Origin: Ignavibacteria bacterium
GTDB taxonomy: Bacteria > Bacteroidota > Ignavibacteria > SZUA-365
Length of the DNA: 38,263 bases
NCBI GenBank assembly: GCA_016720835.1
Contig: JADKJW010000025.1
Location: 1-38,263, forward strand
Direction of reading: 5' to 3'
The notes beneath the pieces are model-generated. The model was given only the letters and a program-made list of their open reading frames with translations, was not told the DNA's origin and did no database searches. The position numbers and the translations under genes were made by a program. This document shows, piece after piece, positions 27,274 through 35,709 of this stretch; within the stretch, counting starts at the first letter, position 1, and the number at the start of each line of letters is the position of its first letter.

Positions 27274-27520
27274 GCGACGCGATTCGCGCTGCTCGTTTGC
27301 GGATGAATGCCCCGGGCGAGCGCATCCGCTGTGAATGGAAACCGAGCGTTTCATCTACCCTGCCTCCGGGATGTCCGAACGCAATGTAGGCTCCACCTGC
27401 CACACGATCAAGAAGTAAGCGCTCTGCCCGCTCGCGCAGTGTATTGCAATGTTCCGCTCATCTGCCTTCCTACTTGCCGTTCGAATGGAACGCCGGGTCA
27501 CGTCTGCAATCACCTGTTCT

Positions 27521-27539
27521 CCCGCATTGAGGATGCGGG
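27521..27539 (-). terminator. Hairpin downstream of the lipoprotein-Pmp3 gene
   Basis: CCCGCAT (27521-27527) pairs perfectly with ATGCGGG (27533-27539) around a 5-nt loop, 18 nt past the stop of the 27557-28159 gene. No T run follows on the minus strand. Confidence 0.5.
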
Positions 27540-27556
27540 GGTGAGATATCGTCTAT

Positions 27557-28159
27557 TTACAGCACCTGTATCAACGCGTAGATCACACCGGGGAGCCAGA
27601 AGCACAGGGTGAGCAGAAGATCTATCCAGAACTTGTCCGTGATGCCGTACACCAGGGCCACCGCGAGGGGAGGCAGGAAGATACACAACACGATGAGGAA
27701 CCACTTCGGGACTCCGCCGGAACCTCTCGGCGCCGGCGCGGCCTGCGCCGATGCTTCGGTGGCCTCGGTGTCGACAGTTTCAGAGGCGTTCATCGAAGGG
27801 CCGCGCGACGCGCGCTTCACGTCCAGCGCTGCCTCATGGCCGGCGGGACGATGCGGACGGTCGGCACGTGCGGCGTTCCGCTCAGGTGCGCGCCCGGTCT
27901 CGGCGACCTGCGCGGTGTTCCGATTGTAGCCGGAGCCCTCCGCGGCGTCCGTGCCGGACGGCGCGAACGGCGGGCGCGTCGCTTCGACGGCGTCCGGTCT
28001 GCTTCCTTCCGTCGCCGGGGGATTCTGCGACTCCTGCGAGACGGACGTGCTACCCGTTTGCTCGGAGTAGGCCGGGATGAACCTGTATGAATGACCGCAG
28101 GCGGACAGCAGAATGCCTGAAGCGACAAGCAGCGCGGCAAGGAGTACTGGTGTTCTCAT
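27557..28159 (-). CDS. Lipoprotein-anchored Pmp3/YqaE (UPF0057) membrane protein
   Basis: 200 aa with two parts. N-terminus TPVLLAALLVASGILLSAC is a lipoprotein signal with Cys in LSAC. About 110 residues rich in Ala, Glu, Pro and Arg form a low-complexity linker. The last ~50 residues are a Pmp3 domain with two hydrophobic helices (KWFLIVLCIFLPPLAVALVY and the segment ending FWLPGVIYALIQVL). Pmp3 proteins are stress-induced membrane-potential modulators in other organisms; the lipoprotein-fused form is seen in Bacteroidota-type bacteria. GGAG lies 9 nt before ATG 28159. It precedes a hairpin, so it is likely the last gene of its unit. Confidence 0.8.
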   Translation of the reverse strand: MRTPVLLAALLVASGILLSACGHSYRFIPAYSEQTGSTSVSQESQNPPATEGSRPDAVEATRPPFAPSGTDAAEGSGYNRNTAQVAETGRAPERNAARADRPHRPAGHEAALDVKRASRGPSMNASETVDTEATEASAQAAPAPRGSGGVPKWFLIVLCIFLPPLAVALVYGITDKFWIDLLLTLCFWLPGVIYALIQVL

Positions 28160-28220
28160 CGTGATGTTCTCCGTCATGCTATGTGAGAGGTATGCGCAAC
28201 TGGACACAGGGAAGGCGGGC

Positions 28221-28253
28221 CGGTCCCTGCGCGCCGTGTGCGCGTCCGGACCG
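28221..28253 (-). terminator. GC-rich hairpin after the 62-aa membrane protein gene
   Basis: CGGTCC (28221-28226) pairs with GGACCG (28248-28253), with further GCGC/GCGC pairing inside. It lies 4 nt past the stop of the 28258-28446 gene, with no T tract. Confidence 0.4.
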
Positions 28254-28257
28254 TTCG

Positions 28258-28446
28258 TTACGTGATTTTCACGCTGTTGAGGCTTCCGATGACGCCGAAG
28301 GTCTGGAGCAGCCAGAGCACGATGACGATGACGACGACGGCATTGAGGATGGTCTTGATCTTCCTGTCCATCGGGATGTAGTTGTTGATGAGATAGAGAA
28401 TCACCCCTGCGACGATCAGCACGATGATCACGGTTATGAGCGGCAT
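28258..28446 (-). CDS. Small membrane protein, Thivi_2564-like
   Basis: 62 aa. Two hydrophobic helices (PLITVIIVLIVAGVILYLIN and ILNAVVVIVIVLWLLQTFG) flank the conserved loop YIPMDRKIKTILN. This matches the small Thivi_2564-type membrane protein family, of unknown function. GAGG lies about 7 nt before ATG 28446, choosing this start over a longer frame. It sits between the Pmp3 lipoprotein and a stretch of lipoprotein genes on the same strand, which suggests an envelope-stress group (inferred). Confidence 0.8.
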   Translation of the reverse strand: MPLITVIIVLIVAGVILYLINNYIPMDRKIKTILNAVVVIVIVLWLLQTFGVIGSLNSVKIT

Positions 28447-28686
28447 GGCGGTACCTCGGTTATCCGGTTCTTGTCCGTGGCATGGGATGAGCCCCATCCA
28501 CGCCCGCAAGATGGCCCGCTTTCTCCCGGTCCGTGTTACTCAACTCTGGAAATTTGTTACAACATTCACACATCCGACGGGCAGGCACGCGCGTCCCCCA
28601 CCGGATGCGAAGTTTCCGACTGCTCTGCTTCACTTGGCGAGCTGTGGAAAAACAGAAGAGGATCGCGAAGCACCCGAAGAGGACGT

Positions 28687-29244
28687 TTACTCCAAATCCG
28701 TACCCAGCAACGAGTCCACTTCCAAACGTGTGAGTCCCTCGGGCAGTATCGTTCCGTCGGGATTGAGTATCCAGATGTTCGAGGCAATATCGGAACGGCG
28801 GCAGAGGATGCGATAGGCGGCGAGGCGCTCGGCGCCCGCTTCGTCGCGAAGCCGTATTTCACCGGCGCTACGGATGTTCAATGCGCCTTCCCTCGCATGG
28901 ACGCTGTCGCGCACGGCAGCGGGTATTTCTTCCGCGCGGAGGAATTTCTGCCACGCCACCAGTCCCCTGCCCGGCACGACGCGCGCCGTGCGACGGATGC
29001 CGCCGCTGTTGAATGCCGCGACGTAGGTGCGCCAGCCCGAAGCAGTGTTGATCTCCGCATACCTGTCGATATGCGCCCCTTTGAAGCGCGACGCCAGCGC
29101 TTCGCTGAGCAGGCGCGGCGGTTGTCCGGCACTCTCGCCGCGGTTTTCGTTATCCTTCAAGAGCTTGCAGCCGGGCAGGAGGCAGGTGAGGGACAGGCAG
29201 CAGAGGAGTGCGGTCAACAGTGGGCACGTGGGAAATCGCGTCAT
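28687..29244 (-). CDS. Lipoprotein, unknown function
   Basis: 185 aa. MTRFPTCPLLTALLCCLSLT then LPGC gives a lipoprotein signal. The mature part (RYAEINTASGWRTYVAAFNS, RLRDEAGAERLAAYRIL, NIWILNPDGTILPEGLTRLE) looks like a small alpha/beta domain of unknown family. The start region (GGAGAACCTGCC directly before ATGACGCG) is nearly identical to that of the 30312-30947 lipoprotein gene, pointing to a shared or duplicated leader. The gene ends within a copy of the CGAAGCAC-type repeat. It is likely co-transcribed with the two upstream secreted-protein genes (gap 46 nt). Confidence 0.7.
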   Translation of the reverse strand: MTRFPTCPLLTALLCCLSLTCLLPGCKLLKDNENRGESAGQPPRLLSEALASRFKGAHIDRYAEINTASGWRTYVAAFNSGGIRRTARVVPGRGLVAWQKFLRAEEIPAAVRDSVHAREGALNIRSAGEIRLRDEAGAERLAAYRILCRRSDIASNIWILNPDGTILPEGLTRLEVDSLLGTDLE

Positions 29245-29290
29245 GGCAGGTTCTCCGGAGTATGAAGTGGGTAGGCGCCTGAGTAATGCG

Positions 29291-30292
29291 TTACCAGGAT
29301 ACGACTATTTCCTTCGACCAAACGTGCCCTTTGACGGCGACACATATAAAGTATGTTCCTCTGTTTACCCGCCGGCCATAGTTCGTCAAATAGTTCCATT
29401 GGTATTGATTGGTTCCGGGAACAAGGTCCCCTGTAAATACATTTGCGATAGTATTTCCCAGAACATCGCAAATAAATATCTCCGCATGATGTATTGTGCT
29501 GGCAACTACTCGTACAGCCACGGAAGAATTTTCCAAAGTCGGGTTGGGGTACACCTCCATCGAGATTGCCGGTACCATGGGGTGAATACTACCTTCATCA
29601 ACTGCATTCGTGCCTGGATATACCCGACCACGTATTTGCGCCCTTTCAAGCCGGTAAGATTCATCAATACATCTGTACACGAGGCCGACATCCGGAGCAA
29701 GCCAATCAGTGAACTCAAGAGTTGAATTTTGCATCTTGAAATAGTATTTCAAGCATCGAGTAAAATGACCCGCTGGGACCGTCATGGTGTCATCCCTCGC
29801 AACGAGTGTACCAACAAAGCCGTAGTTTGGGCCATGTGTCAACCGCAGATTAAACCCCCAGGATTCACCAACCTGAATATTCGTTTTATAGAATGGCTGC
29901 TCCACTCCCCAATTATACATAACGATGTTCCCGGCTTCGTCCCTCCTCATGGTATCAGGCGTGAGAAAATACGAATCAAATACGCTATACGGAGTTCCAT
30001 TGATGATACAGCTCTGTGTAATGCGATGCGAACGGTATGGATATCCGTGGTATGTGATGCTGTCCGGATGGCATCGTGAGACAAACTCGTAGGAATACGA
30101 ATTCCCTACTTCGAGTGGAAAATAATCAACCGAATCACCATTGACTACGCCATTCTGACCCTGCATGAGCTCCCGGATAATCTGATTTGGCTGTCCTTGC
30201 GCAAGCATTGTTGAAACTGAAACCCCAATGACCATAAGCACAAATACCATACGAAGCGCGTTTCCATTCCACAAGAATGTCGGAGAAGCCAT
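29291..30292 (-). CDS. T9SS-sorted secreted protein of the YFPLxxGN family
   Basis: 333 aa. Signal peptide (MVFVLMVIGVSVSTMLAQ), then the family motif SVDYFPLEVGNSYSYEF, a beta-rich body of alternating strands (TPYSVFDSYFLTPDTMRRDE, VGESWGFNLRL) and a sorting domain from MEVYPNPTLENSS to SKEIVVSW. AGGAAAG lies about 5 nt before ATG 30292. Composition is notably more A+T-rich than the neighbouring lipoproteins, suggesting a different origin. It starts 19 nt after the stop of the 30312-30947 lipoprotein, so they probably share an operon. Function is unknown. Confidence 0.75.
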   Translation of the reverse strand: MASPTFLWNGNALRMVFVLMVIGVSVSTMLAQGQPNQIIRELMQGQNGVVNGDSVDYFPLEVGNSYSYEFVSRCHPDSITYHGYPYRSHRITQSCIINGTPYSVFDSYFLTPDTMRRDEAGNIVMYNWGVEQPFYKTNIQVGESWGFNLRLTHGPNYGFVGTLVARDDTMTVPAGHFTRCLKYYFKMQNSTLEFTDWLAPDVGLVYRCIDESYRLERAQIRGRVYPGTNAVDEGSIHPMVPAISMEVYPNPTLENSSVAVRVVASTIHHAEIFICDVLGNTIANVFTGDLVPGTNQYQWNYLTNYGRRVNRGTYFICVAVKGHVWSKEIVVSW

Positions 30293-30311
30293 TATTCTTT
30301 CCTCTTGAAAC

Positions 30312-30947
30312 TCATTTCGAATACGACACCAGCTCCGTACTCATCACGACGTCGTCTCCCCAGTTGTCGTCGGTGAAGATGCTGCCGCCTTTGGCGCTGT
30401 ATTCGCGGATCAGGCCGATGCCGTCGGCGAACCACCAGGAGATGTGGACGTCCTGCTCGCCGGTGAAGTCCACACGCACGGCGGAGTACGATTTCCCCTG
30501 CACCGTGATCGTTTCGCGCGTCCCTTCGGAGGCGCCGTACTGGTGCTTCCAGCCGAAGCTGAACGGCGGCGTGGGAGGATTGCTGGTGGACGGGAAATCG
30601 CCCCAGGAGTAAATGGTGTTCGCGCTGTCGAGCAGCACCAGGAAGTGGTCCCACCGCTGCGACGGTGCGGACAGGCGCGCGAAGTACCACCAGTACAGCC
30701 CGCTCACCGGACCGTTGCGGTGGGTTGCGGTGTCGATCTTCAACTGGAAGGTGGTGTCGGCGACGCCCTTGGTGGCGAAGATGTTCGTGCGGAAGTTCCA
30801 GACGTAGTTCCGGGAGAAGGGGAAGTAGTCCACCGTGGCGGGTGGCGCGGAGGAGCTGTCTTCGCTGCAGCCCGGAAGGATGGACAGGGAACCGACGATG
30901 CAGCAGAAGAGTGCGGTGTACAGCGTGCGTGCGGCCATACGCGTCAT
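30312..30947 (-). CDS. Lipoprotein of the YFPL family
   Basis: 211 aa. Lipoprotein signal (RTLYTALFCCIVGSLSILPGC), then VDYFPFSRNYVWNFRTN, a divergent form of the motif shared with 29291 and 31945. The remainder has repeated aromatic strands (SGLYWWYFARL, HFLVLLDSANTIYSWGD, VHISWWFADGIGLIREYSA) as expected for a small beta-barrel-like domain, and no sorting domain is present. ATG 30947 has GGAG about 8 nt upstream in the leader shared with the 28687-29244 gene. It is the first gene of a probable three-gene unit served by the promoter at 31054-31082. Confidence 0.75.
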   Translation of the reverse strand: MTRMAARTLYTALFCCIVGSLSILPGCSEDSSSAPPATVDYFPFSRNYVWNFRTNIFATKGVADTTFQLKIDTATHRNGPVSGLYWWYFARLSAPSQRWDHFLVLLDSANTIYSWGDFPSTSNPPTPPFSFGWKHQYGASEGTRETITVQGKSYSAVRVDFTGEQDVHISWWFADGIGLIREYSAKGGSIFTDDNWGDDVVMSTELVSYSK

Positions 30948-31053
30948 GGAAGGTTCTCCGAGGTATGAGGCGGGTGTGTGAAGGCGTGCGGCGCTGCCCG
31001 TTTGCTTCTCTCTCCGCCGCGCCATCGCGCAGCGAGACGGACGGTATTGACGG

Positions 31054-31082
31054 AACATACGATACGCTTGTCTGATAGTCAA
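31054..31082 (-). promoter_or_regulatory. Putative promoter, TTGACT-N17-TATGTT
   Basis: Minus-strand boxes TTGACT (31077-31082) and TATGTT (31054-31059), 17 nt apart, lie about 107 nt before the lipoprotein start at 30947. They stand back to back with the plus-strand promoter at 31093. Confidence 0.45.
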
Positions 31083-31092
31083 TCGAAGAAGC

Positions 31093-31121
31093 TTGACAGA
31101 ATCTTACCATAGTTGTATTTT
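31093..31121 (+). promoter_or_regulatory. Putative promoter of the small protein/HEPN pair, TTGACA-N17-TATTTT
   Basis: A perfect -35 TTGACA (31093-31098) and TATTTT (31116-31121) are 17 nt apart. The -10 box ends 18 nt before ATG 31140, leaving a very short leader with no Shine-Dalgarno sequence. Confidence 0.5.
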
Positions 31122-31139
31122 CAGTTCGTGATAACCGCA

Positions 31140-31397
31140 ATGGATACAATAGAGTCTGCACTCAATAAACTGCACGATCTACCCACTCCTGTAAAGTCGT
31201 GGCAGGTCGAAACAGGGCCCGATGCAACAGAGGGATCTGCCGTATGGGTTTGGGCTACACTCGAAAATGACGAGGTCAGCGCAGCAACCCGAGCGTTGTT
31301 GCGAGACATGGTGCGTGAAACAGTTCGCCAGGTAATGGACGCCACAACGTGGGTGTACGTCCGATTCCGTGGAGCTTCGGAAACCCGGCAGTCGTGA
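31140..31397 (+). CDS. Small protein, candidate antitoxin partner of a HEPN protein
   Basis: 85 aa, no recognised domain name. It is acidic and soluble, with the core AVWVWATLENDEVSAATRALL, a helix RDMVRETVRQVMD and a final strand WVYVRFRGASE. Its stop TGA overlaps the GTG of the HEPN gene (GTGA), indicating tight coupling. A small gene overlapping a HEPN gene is the usual toxin-antitoxin layout (family knowledge), so this is the likely antitoxin or regulatory partner (inferred). A TTG at 31113 is an alternative start. The flanking composition is more A+T-rich than that of the housekeeping genes. Confidence 0.65.
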   Translation: MDTIESALNKLHDLPTPVKSWQVETGPDATEGSAVWVWATLENDEVSAATRALLRDMVRETVRQVMDATTWVYVRFRGASETRQS

Positions 31398-31903
31398 GTC
31401 TTCACAGCGATCTCCTTCGACAAGCCCGGTAACTGGTTACACGCGAGCCGCGCCGACCATTACAGGCCAGTCTGCGCCGAGGCGTGTCCACGGCGTACTA
31501 TGCCCTTTTCCATCTGCTCGTCAACGAAGCCTCCAGCCGTTTTGTCACCGGCAGGGACCGGGACGCGCTTCGCCATTGTCTGGCGAGGGGGTTTGCTCAT
31601 TCCAACATGAAGACCGTGTCGCAACAATTCGCGACGAATTCAGTCAGCGCCAAACTCTCCCCCGGCCTGAAGGGCCGACGCCTTCAGGTGGAACTGACAC
31701 GAGTTGCGGAGGCATTTGTCGATCTTCAACAGGCCCGGCATGAAGCAGACTACGACACAGCGCAACGCTTCACCCGGAGAGAGGTACTCGACTTGGTGGA
31801 GCAGGCGGAACAAGCCTTCCAAGATTGGCATGCCGTGAGGAATAGCCTTCAGGCCGATACATTCCTGGTAGGCTTGCTGGCTTACAAGAGCATGCAAGTG
31901 TGA
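31394..31903 (+). pseudogene. HEPN-domain protein (candidate toxin) with an in-frame stop at codon 13
   Basis: About 169 codons from GTG 31394. Recognised by the HEPN-like helical core VSTAYYALFHLLVNEASSRF, then GRDRDALRH, FAHSNMKTVSQQF and LQQARHEADYDTAQRFTRREV. A possible R-x4-H RNase motif is Arg56-His61 (RDALRH). The N-terminus VSLHSDLLRQAR is followed by TAA (31430-31432) and then LVTREPRRPLQASLRR in the same frame, so a single substitution separates it from an intact gene. A shorter product could start at GTG 31484, losing the first helix. If the stop is real, the toxin is silenced while its partner is kept. Confidence 0.75.
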
Positions 31904-31944
31904 TTTGGAAGGGCAACCTTCTCAGTACTGTCGTCTCTCCTTCA

Positions 31945-32829
31945 CTACTGGAGCAGCATGGTTCTCGTCGCGCTTCCCTCTGCGGTGTTGAGTCGGTAGT
32001 AGTATACACCGCGGCTGAGTCCGCGGACGCTGAAGCTGATGCGATGCGCGCCACCCGTGTACAGTCCGTTCGCGAGTGTTGCACATTCACGGCCGAGTGC
32101 GTCGTAGAGGCGGAGTTCGAAGTGTCCGGGCCGCGAGAGTGAAAACGGAATCGTGATGTCCGAGGAAGCGGCCGGCGGATTGGGATAACATTGCTGCAGC
32201 GCGAAGGCGCATTCCTCGCTCGGTCGTCCCGCGGAGAGCGGTATCGTATACCTGTCCGTCGATGATGCAGCCCTTCAAGCGGTGTCCATCTGATTGGTGC
32301 CTGGCGGTTTCGCCTTCGTTATGTTGAAAACGGGACCGAAGTCTCGTGCCAGTCGCACATCAGTGGCGCCGACGAGTCCGTTATCCACCCGGTACTCTCG
32401 CGTGGTTTGAAGCTGTCCGAACAGCGAATCCTGCCCTCCCGCAGTGAACTCTACCGTCGTGTGCATGGCAACCGGGAGCTGCCAGCTCTCCTTCGCGGCA
32501 GCGGTCAGATCATACAGCGTATATTCCGTCTGCGTACTCGTGTCATACGAGAATACCGCGGCGCTATCCGCCCGCAGGTAGCGCCGATGCGACTGCGAAA
32601 GGACAGCATAGCGCTGCTGATTCGGCATCACCGTGTCGCGAAGCACTTTGACGACGTACTCCCCGCTGCCGAATTCCGGGACCGGTCCGGAATAATCGTA
32701 GCTGTCCCAGTGATAGTGCCACTCGTTGCCGACGTGGAGCGGGAAATACTCCTGCGCGATGCTGCTTCCGTGCGTGCCTCCCAACAGCGCAATGGAAACA
32801 AAGACGACGATCTTCAAGGTGCGTGACAT
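31945..32829 (-). pseudogene. T9SS-sorted secreted protein of the YFPLxxGN family, frameshifted twice
   Basis: ATG 32829 (GGGAG upstream) opens a signal peptide (MSRTLKIVVFVSIALLGG) followed by AQEYFPLHVGNEWHYHWD. The frame stops at 32275-32277, but adding one base there gives LKGCIIDGQVYDT. A second shift near 32243-32246 leads into a frame with no start codon of its own that encodes a full sorting domain: FALQQCYPNPPAASSDITIP, DALGRE, SRGVYYYRL, ending MLLQ with TAG at 31945-31947. The complete protein would be about 295 aa. Both breaks are single-base, so sequence error is possible. It is convergent with the HEPN gene, 41 nt apart. Confidence 0.75.
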
Positions 32830-32876
32830 GGTCCACTCCCGAATTACTCAGTCTGAGCTGCCCGGCATGACTGTGC

Positions 32877-32905
32877 AAGCTAGTACACTTGTCATCCGGA
32901 GGCAA
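32877..32905 (-). promoter_or_regulatory. Putative promoter, TTGCCT-N17-TAGCTT
   Basis: Minus-strand boxes TTGCCT (32900-32905) and TAGCTT (32877-32882), 17 nt apart, about 48 nt before ATG 32829. It shares the TAnnTT -10 core seen elsewhere in the window. Confidence 0.3.
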
Positions 32906-33079
32906 GATATTTTCTCGAGCCCTCGAGGCGGCGGCTTCGTTTTTCCATGCCTGCCATTCCTCGGTGGCTCCGTGTCGATCGGACCGTTCAAGTTGATGCG
33001 CATCGAACGCGCGCAGATGACAATCTGCGCTGAAAATCGTAGTTTCCGACGCGGGTCCGCCAACGGCCCCGGCGCCGCA

Positions 33080-34890
33080 ATGACCATTCCTCGCGGCACC
33101 TGTTCCTGAAATTTCTCGCGGCATTCGCGCTCGTCGCCATGCTCTGTCCCGAGCCGTCCGCGCGCGGCCCTGTATCTACACATCCAGGTGAACAGTACGT
33201 TTCCTGCCATCCACGTTCAGCGCCGGCGGCACGGTGTTCAGCGACTACGCGGGCGGGACCGCGGCGGCAGGGGCGCGATTCGCACTCGTGCGGCCCGATG
33301 GCGGACGCATCACGCGCTGCCGCCGTCAGGATTCGCTCGGGGAGAATATTCGCGAGCGCCATTCGGCCCGGACGCTATCTCGCCTCCGTCGCGGGACTGC
33401 GTTCGCGCAGCTGGCACGACCTGCCCCGTCGGGTGACCGCTGCAACGCCTGTCACGTGGACGGCGGCAACGGCTCCGCGCAGCTACGTCAAAAGGCTGCA
33501 TCAGTTCCAAGCCGGAATTGCGCCGCAGGACAACAGCTGCCTGCCCTGCCATCACTTCCCCGCCTCGATGGACTACGCGCAGCTGCGCACGCCCGGACGC
33601 CTCAGCGCCAGGCGGCGCGGCGCTGCCCGTGCAGGGTTCGGCGGTGGTGATTCGCGGCACGGCACATCCCTTCGATGCCGCGGCCTTCGATATCCGGACA
33701 ACGCGCCCCGATATTTTTTCGGAAGGATACTATTCCCTCTTCGATATGCTGCTGGCGGTCGCGGCGAGCAAGGGCATCGTCCTCGCCTGGCACTGGGATG
33801 CGGCCTGCGGCACGCATTTCATCGACAGCGTGGACGGTGCGGCGGGGTCGTTCTGGTACCGCTTCAGCTACGACGCGGGCAGCGGCACGCAGGCGGAACT
33901 CGGCAACCGGCGCGAGATCCGCTGGGACGAACTGCTCTATCAACCCGGCGCATGGGTGCAGCTCGTGACCGGCGAGAACCTCGACGAACTCAAGAACGAG
34001 TATCGCGAGGAAACCGCGCGGGAAAGGCGTCAGGCACGTCGTCCCCCTTTTTGCAGATCTCCATCAACCCGAGCGATTTCCGCGGCAATCCGCCCGGGTC
34101 GGGACGCATCACCGTGCAGCGGAATTTCAGCAACGTCGCCGTCGGAGCGCACGGCTTCCGCGAGACGGGCAGGGACTCGCTCTACCGCATGCCGTTCAAG
34201 GCGGGCGTCGTGACGGCCATGGACGTCCTCTATTCGCTGCAGGATCACGGCGATCTGAGCGTGGTCGGAAAGGCCTACTACACGCGACTCGCACAGAAGG
34301 TGCAGGACAGTTGGCGCGTGCAGGAGATCGGCTTTCCGGGCATCGGATCGGCGCACGGATCGGGACGCCACGGCTTCGTGTACACGACCGGGAACGACAC
34401 CCCCGCAGCGCCTTGCGAACAACGCCAGGACCACAAGCAGCACGTGCATTCCGACATCGTGGTGCTGCATGCGCCGGACTTCGCGCTGTGGCGATGGATC
34501 GAACTCGGGAATCCCTACTACGAAACGAACGATCCGACGGGACTCGAAGAACTCGACGCGGATTTCAACGCCCGCGACAAGGGCTTCCGTCTGCAGCGGC
34601 CATTTCCGCTGCCAGCCGATAACGCCGTGCATCTTCCCTTCGCCGTCTTTGAGCAAGGCCGTTATCGCATGGATCTGATCGATCTTTCAGGACGCCATAT
34701 CTCAACAATACTCGAGCGCGAGATTTCCGATGTCGGCATCCACGAAACGTCTATGGACTTGACGGCGCTTGTCCCGGGCGTCTATTTCGTCCGGCTCAGT
34801 AACGGACAATCGTCCGATACGCAGCGCCTCGTGATTTCCGGGGGCGGTAGGAGCGGCGGAGCGGTGCGGATGCCGCTTGGTCTCCCGTAG
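33080..34890 (+). pseudogene. T9SS-sorted secreted protein with two CxxCH haem-binding motifs, multiply frameshifted
   Basis: Family-like segments follow each other in changing frames: ATG 33080 plus one missing C gives a signal peptide (RHLFLKFLAAFALVAMLC); then LYLHIQVNSTF; FSAGGTVFSDYAGG; PGRYLASVAG; SGDRCNACHVDGGNG (CxxCH at 33441-33455); DNSCLPCHHFPAS (CxxCH at 33538-33552); TTRPDIFSEGYYSLFDML through ELLYQPGAWVQLV; ISINPSDFRGNPPGSGRITV to YTTGNDTP; and a sorting-type end (MDLIDLSGRH, VPGVYFVRLS). At least eight single-base shifts are needed. Two CxxCH motifs suggest c-type haem attachment after export (inferred). The tail after QRLVIS is also unusual. The density of lesions points to a dead gene or locally poor sequence. 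Confidence 0.7.
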
Positions 34891-34905
34891 CGAACTCCCT
34901 ATATT
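34877..34905 (+). promoter_or_regulatory. Putative promoter, TTGGTC-N17-TATATT
   Basis: Boxes at 34877-34882 and 34900-34905 are 17 nt apart and overlap the stop of the previous gene. The -10 box is about 105 nt before ATG 35011. The -35 is weak. Confidence 0.3.
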
Positions 34906-35010
34906 CAGATGCGTTACATCCGTTACATTGTCATCCCTGGTATTTCCGTTGGACCGCGCAGCGTGCAGGATTCTCTCTGCGCGCGATGCGGATCGAAAGG
35001 ACAGCATTCC

Positions 35011-35709
35011 ATGGCCGCTTTTTCGGCGCATCGAAAGTCCTGCGTCCTCGCTGTCGCCTTCACGGCGCTGTGCCTGCATGTGCCGGCGCGCGCGCAGTCG
35101 GGCGACTGGACGATTTTCAACACGCAGAATTCGGCTCTGACCGCAAACTGGATTCTCTGCATCGCCGAGGACTCGAGCGGCAACATCTGGATGGGCACCG
35201 GCGGAGGCGGCGTGTGTCATTACGGCGCGTCGGCGATGGAGGTGTTCGATTCGACGAACTCTCCCCTTCCGAACAACGACATACGCATGATCTTCATCGA
35301 CAGGCACGACAACAAGTGGATCGCGACGAAGCGCGGTCTCGCGGTATACCGCGCGGGGGGCGTGCTGCTGTCCGTGCCGGATACCGCCGCGTCAATTCCG
35401 GAGTCTTTCGAACTCTTCCAGAACTACCCGAATCCGTTCACGACCGGAACGTCTTTTACGTTTTCGTTGCCGGATGCGGCAATCGTGCGCCTCGAAATAC
35501 ATGACGCGTTGGGACGGCTTCTGGATGTTCCGATTGCTGCACAGGAGTATGCAGCCGGACGGCATTCGGTCAAATGGAATGCTGGTGCGTTGCCATCCGG
35601 CGTGTATGTGTATCGGATCAAGGTCACGCCTTTGAATGGAAGTGTGAAAACCGCTTCACGCACCAATACCGGATGGAGCCACGCGAAGCAGGCGGTACTT
35701 CTTCGTTAA
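35011..35709 (+). CDS. T9SS-sorted secreted protein with two-component-regulator-propeller-like repeats
   Basis: 232 aa. Signal peptide (SCVLAVAFTALCLHVPARAQ), then two to three blades of the Reg_prop type (SALTANWILCIAEDSSGNIW with MGTGGGG, and NDIRMIFIDRHDNKWIATKRGL). A type A sorting domain follows from FELFQNYPNPF through DALGRLL and SGVYVYRI, closing KQAVLLR. This is far fewer blades than a full propeller, so it is either a minimal form or a remnant. ATG 35011 has GAAAGGA about 9 nt upstream; the frame is open further up but lacks signal features. It ends overlapping the convergent HicB-like gene by a few bases. Confidence 0.8.
   Translation: MAAFSAHRKSCVLAVAFTALCLHVPARAQSGDWTIFNTQNSALTANWILCIAEDSSGNIWMGTGGGGVCHYGASAMEVFDSTNSPLPNNDIRMIFIDRHDNKWIATKRGLAVYRAGGVLLSVPDTAASIPESFELFQNYPNPFTTGTSFTFSLPDAAIVRLEIHDALGRLLDVPIAAQEYAAGRHSVKWNAGALPSGVYVYRIKVTPLNGSVKTASRTNTGWSHAKQAVLLR

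Noticed and set aside
27836..28080. Plus-strand frames antisense to the Pmp3 lipoprotein linker
   Set aside because: Arg/Gly-rich shadows of a Pro/Ala-rich linker.
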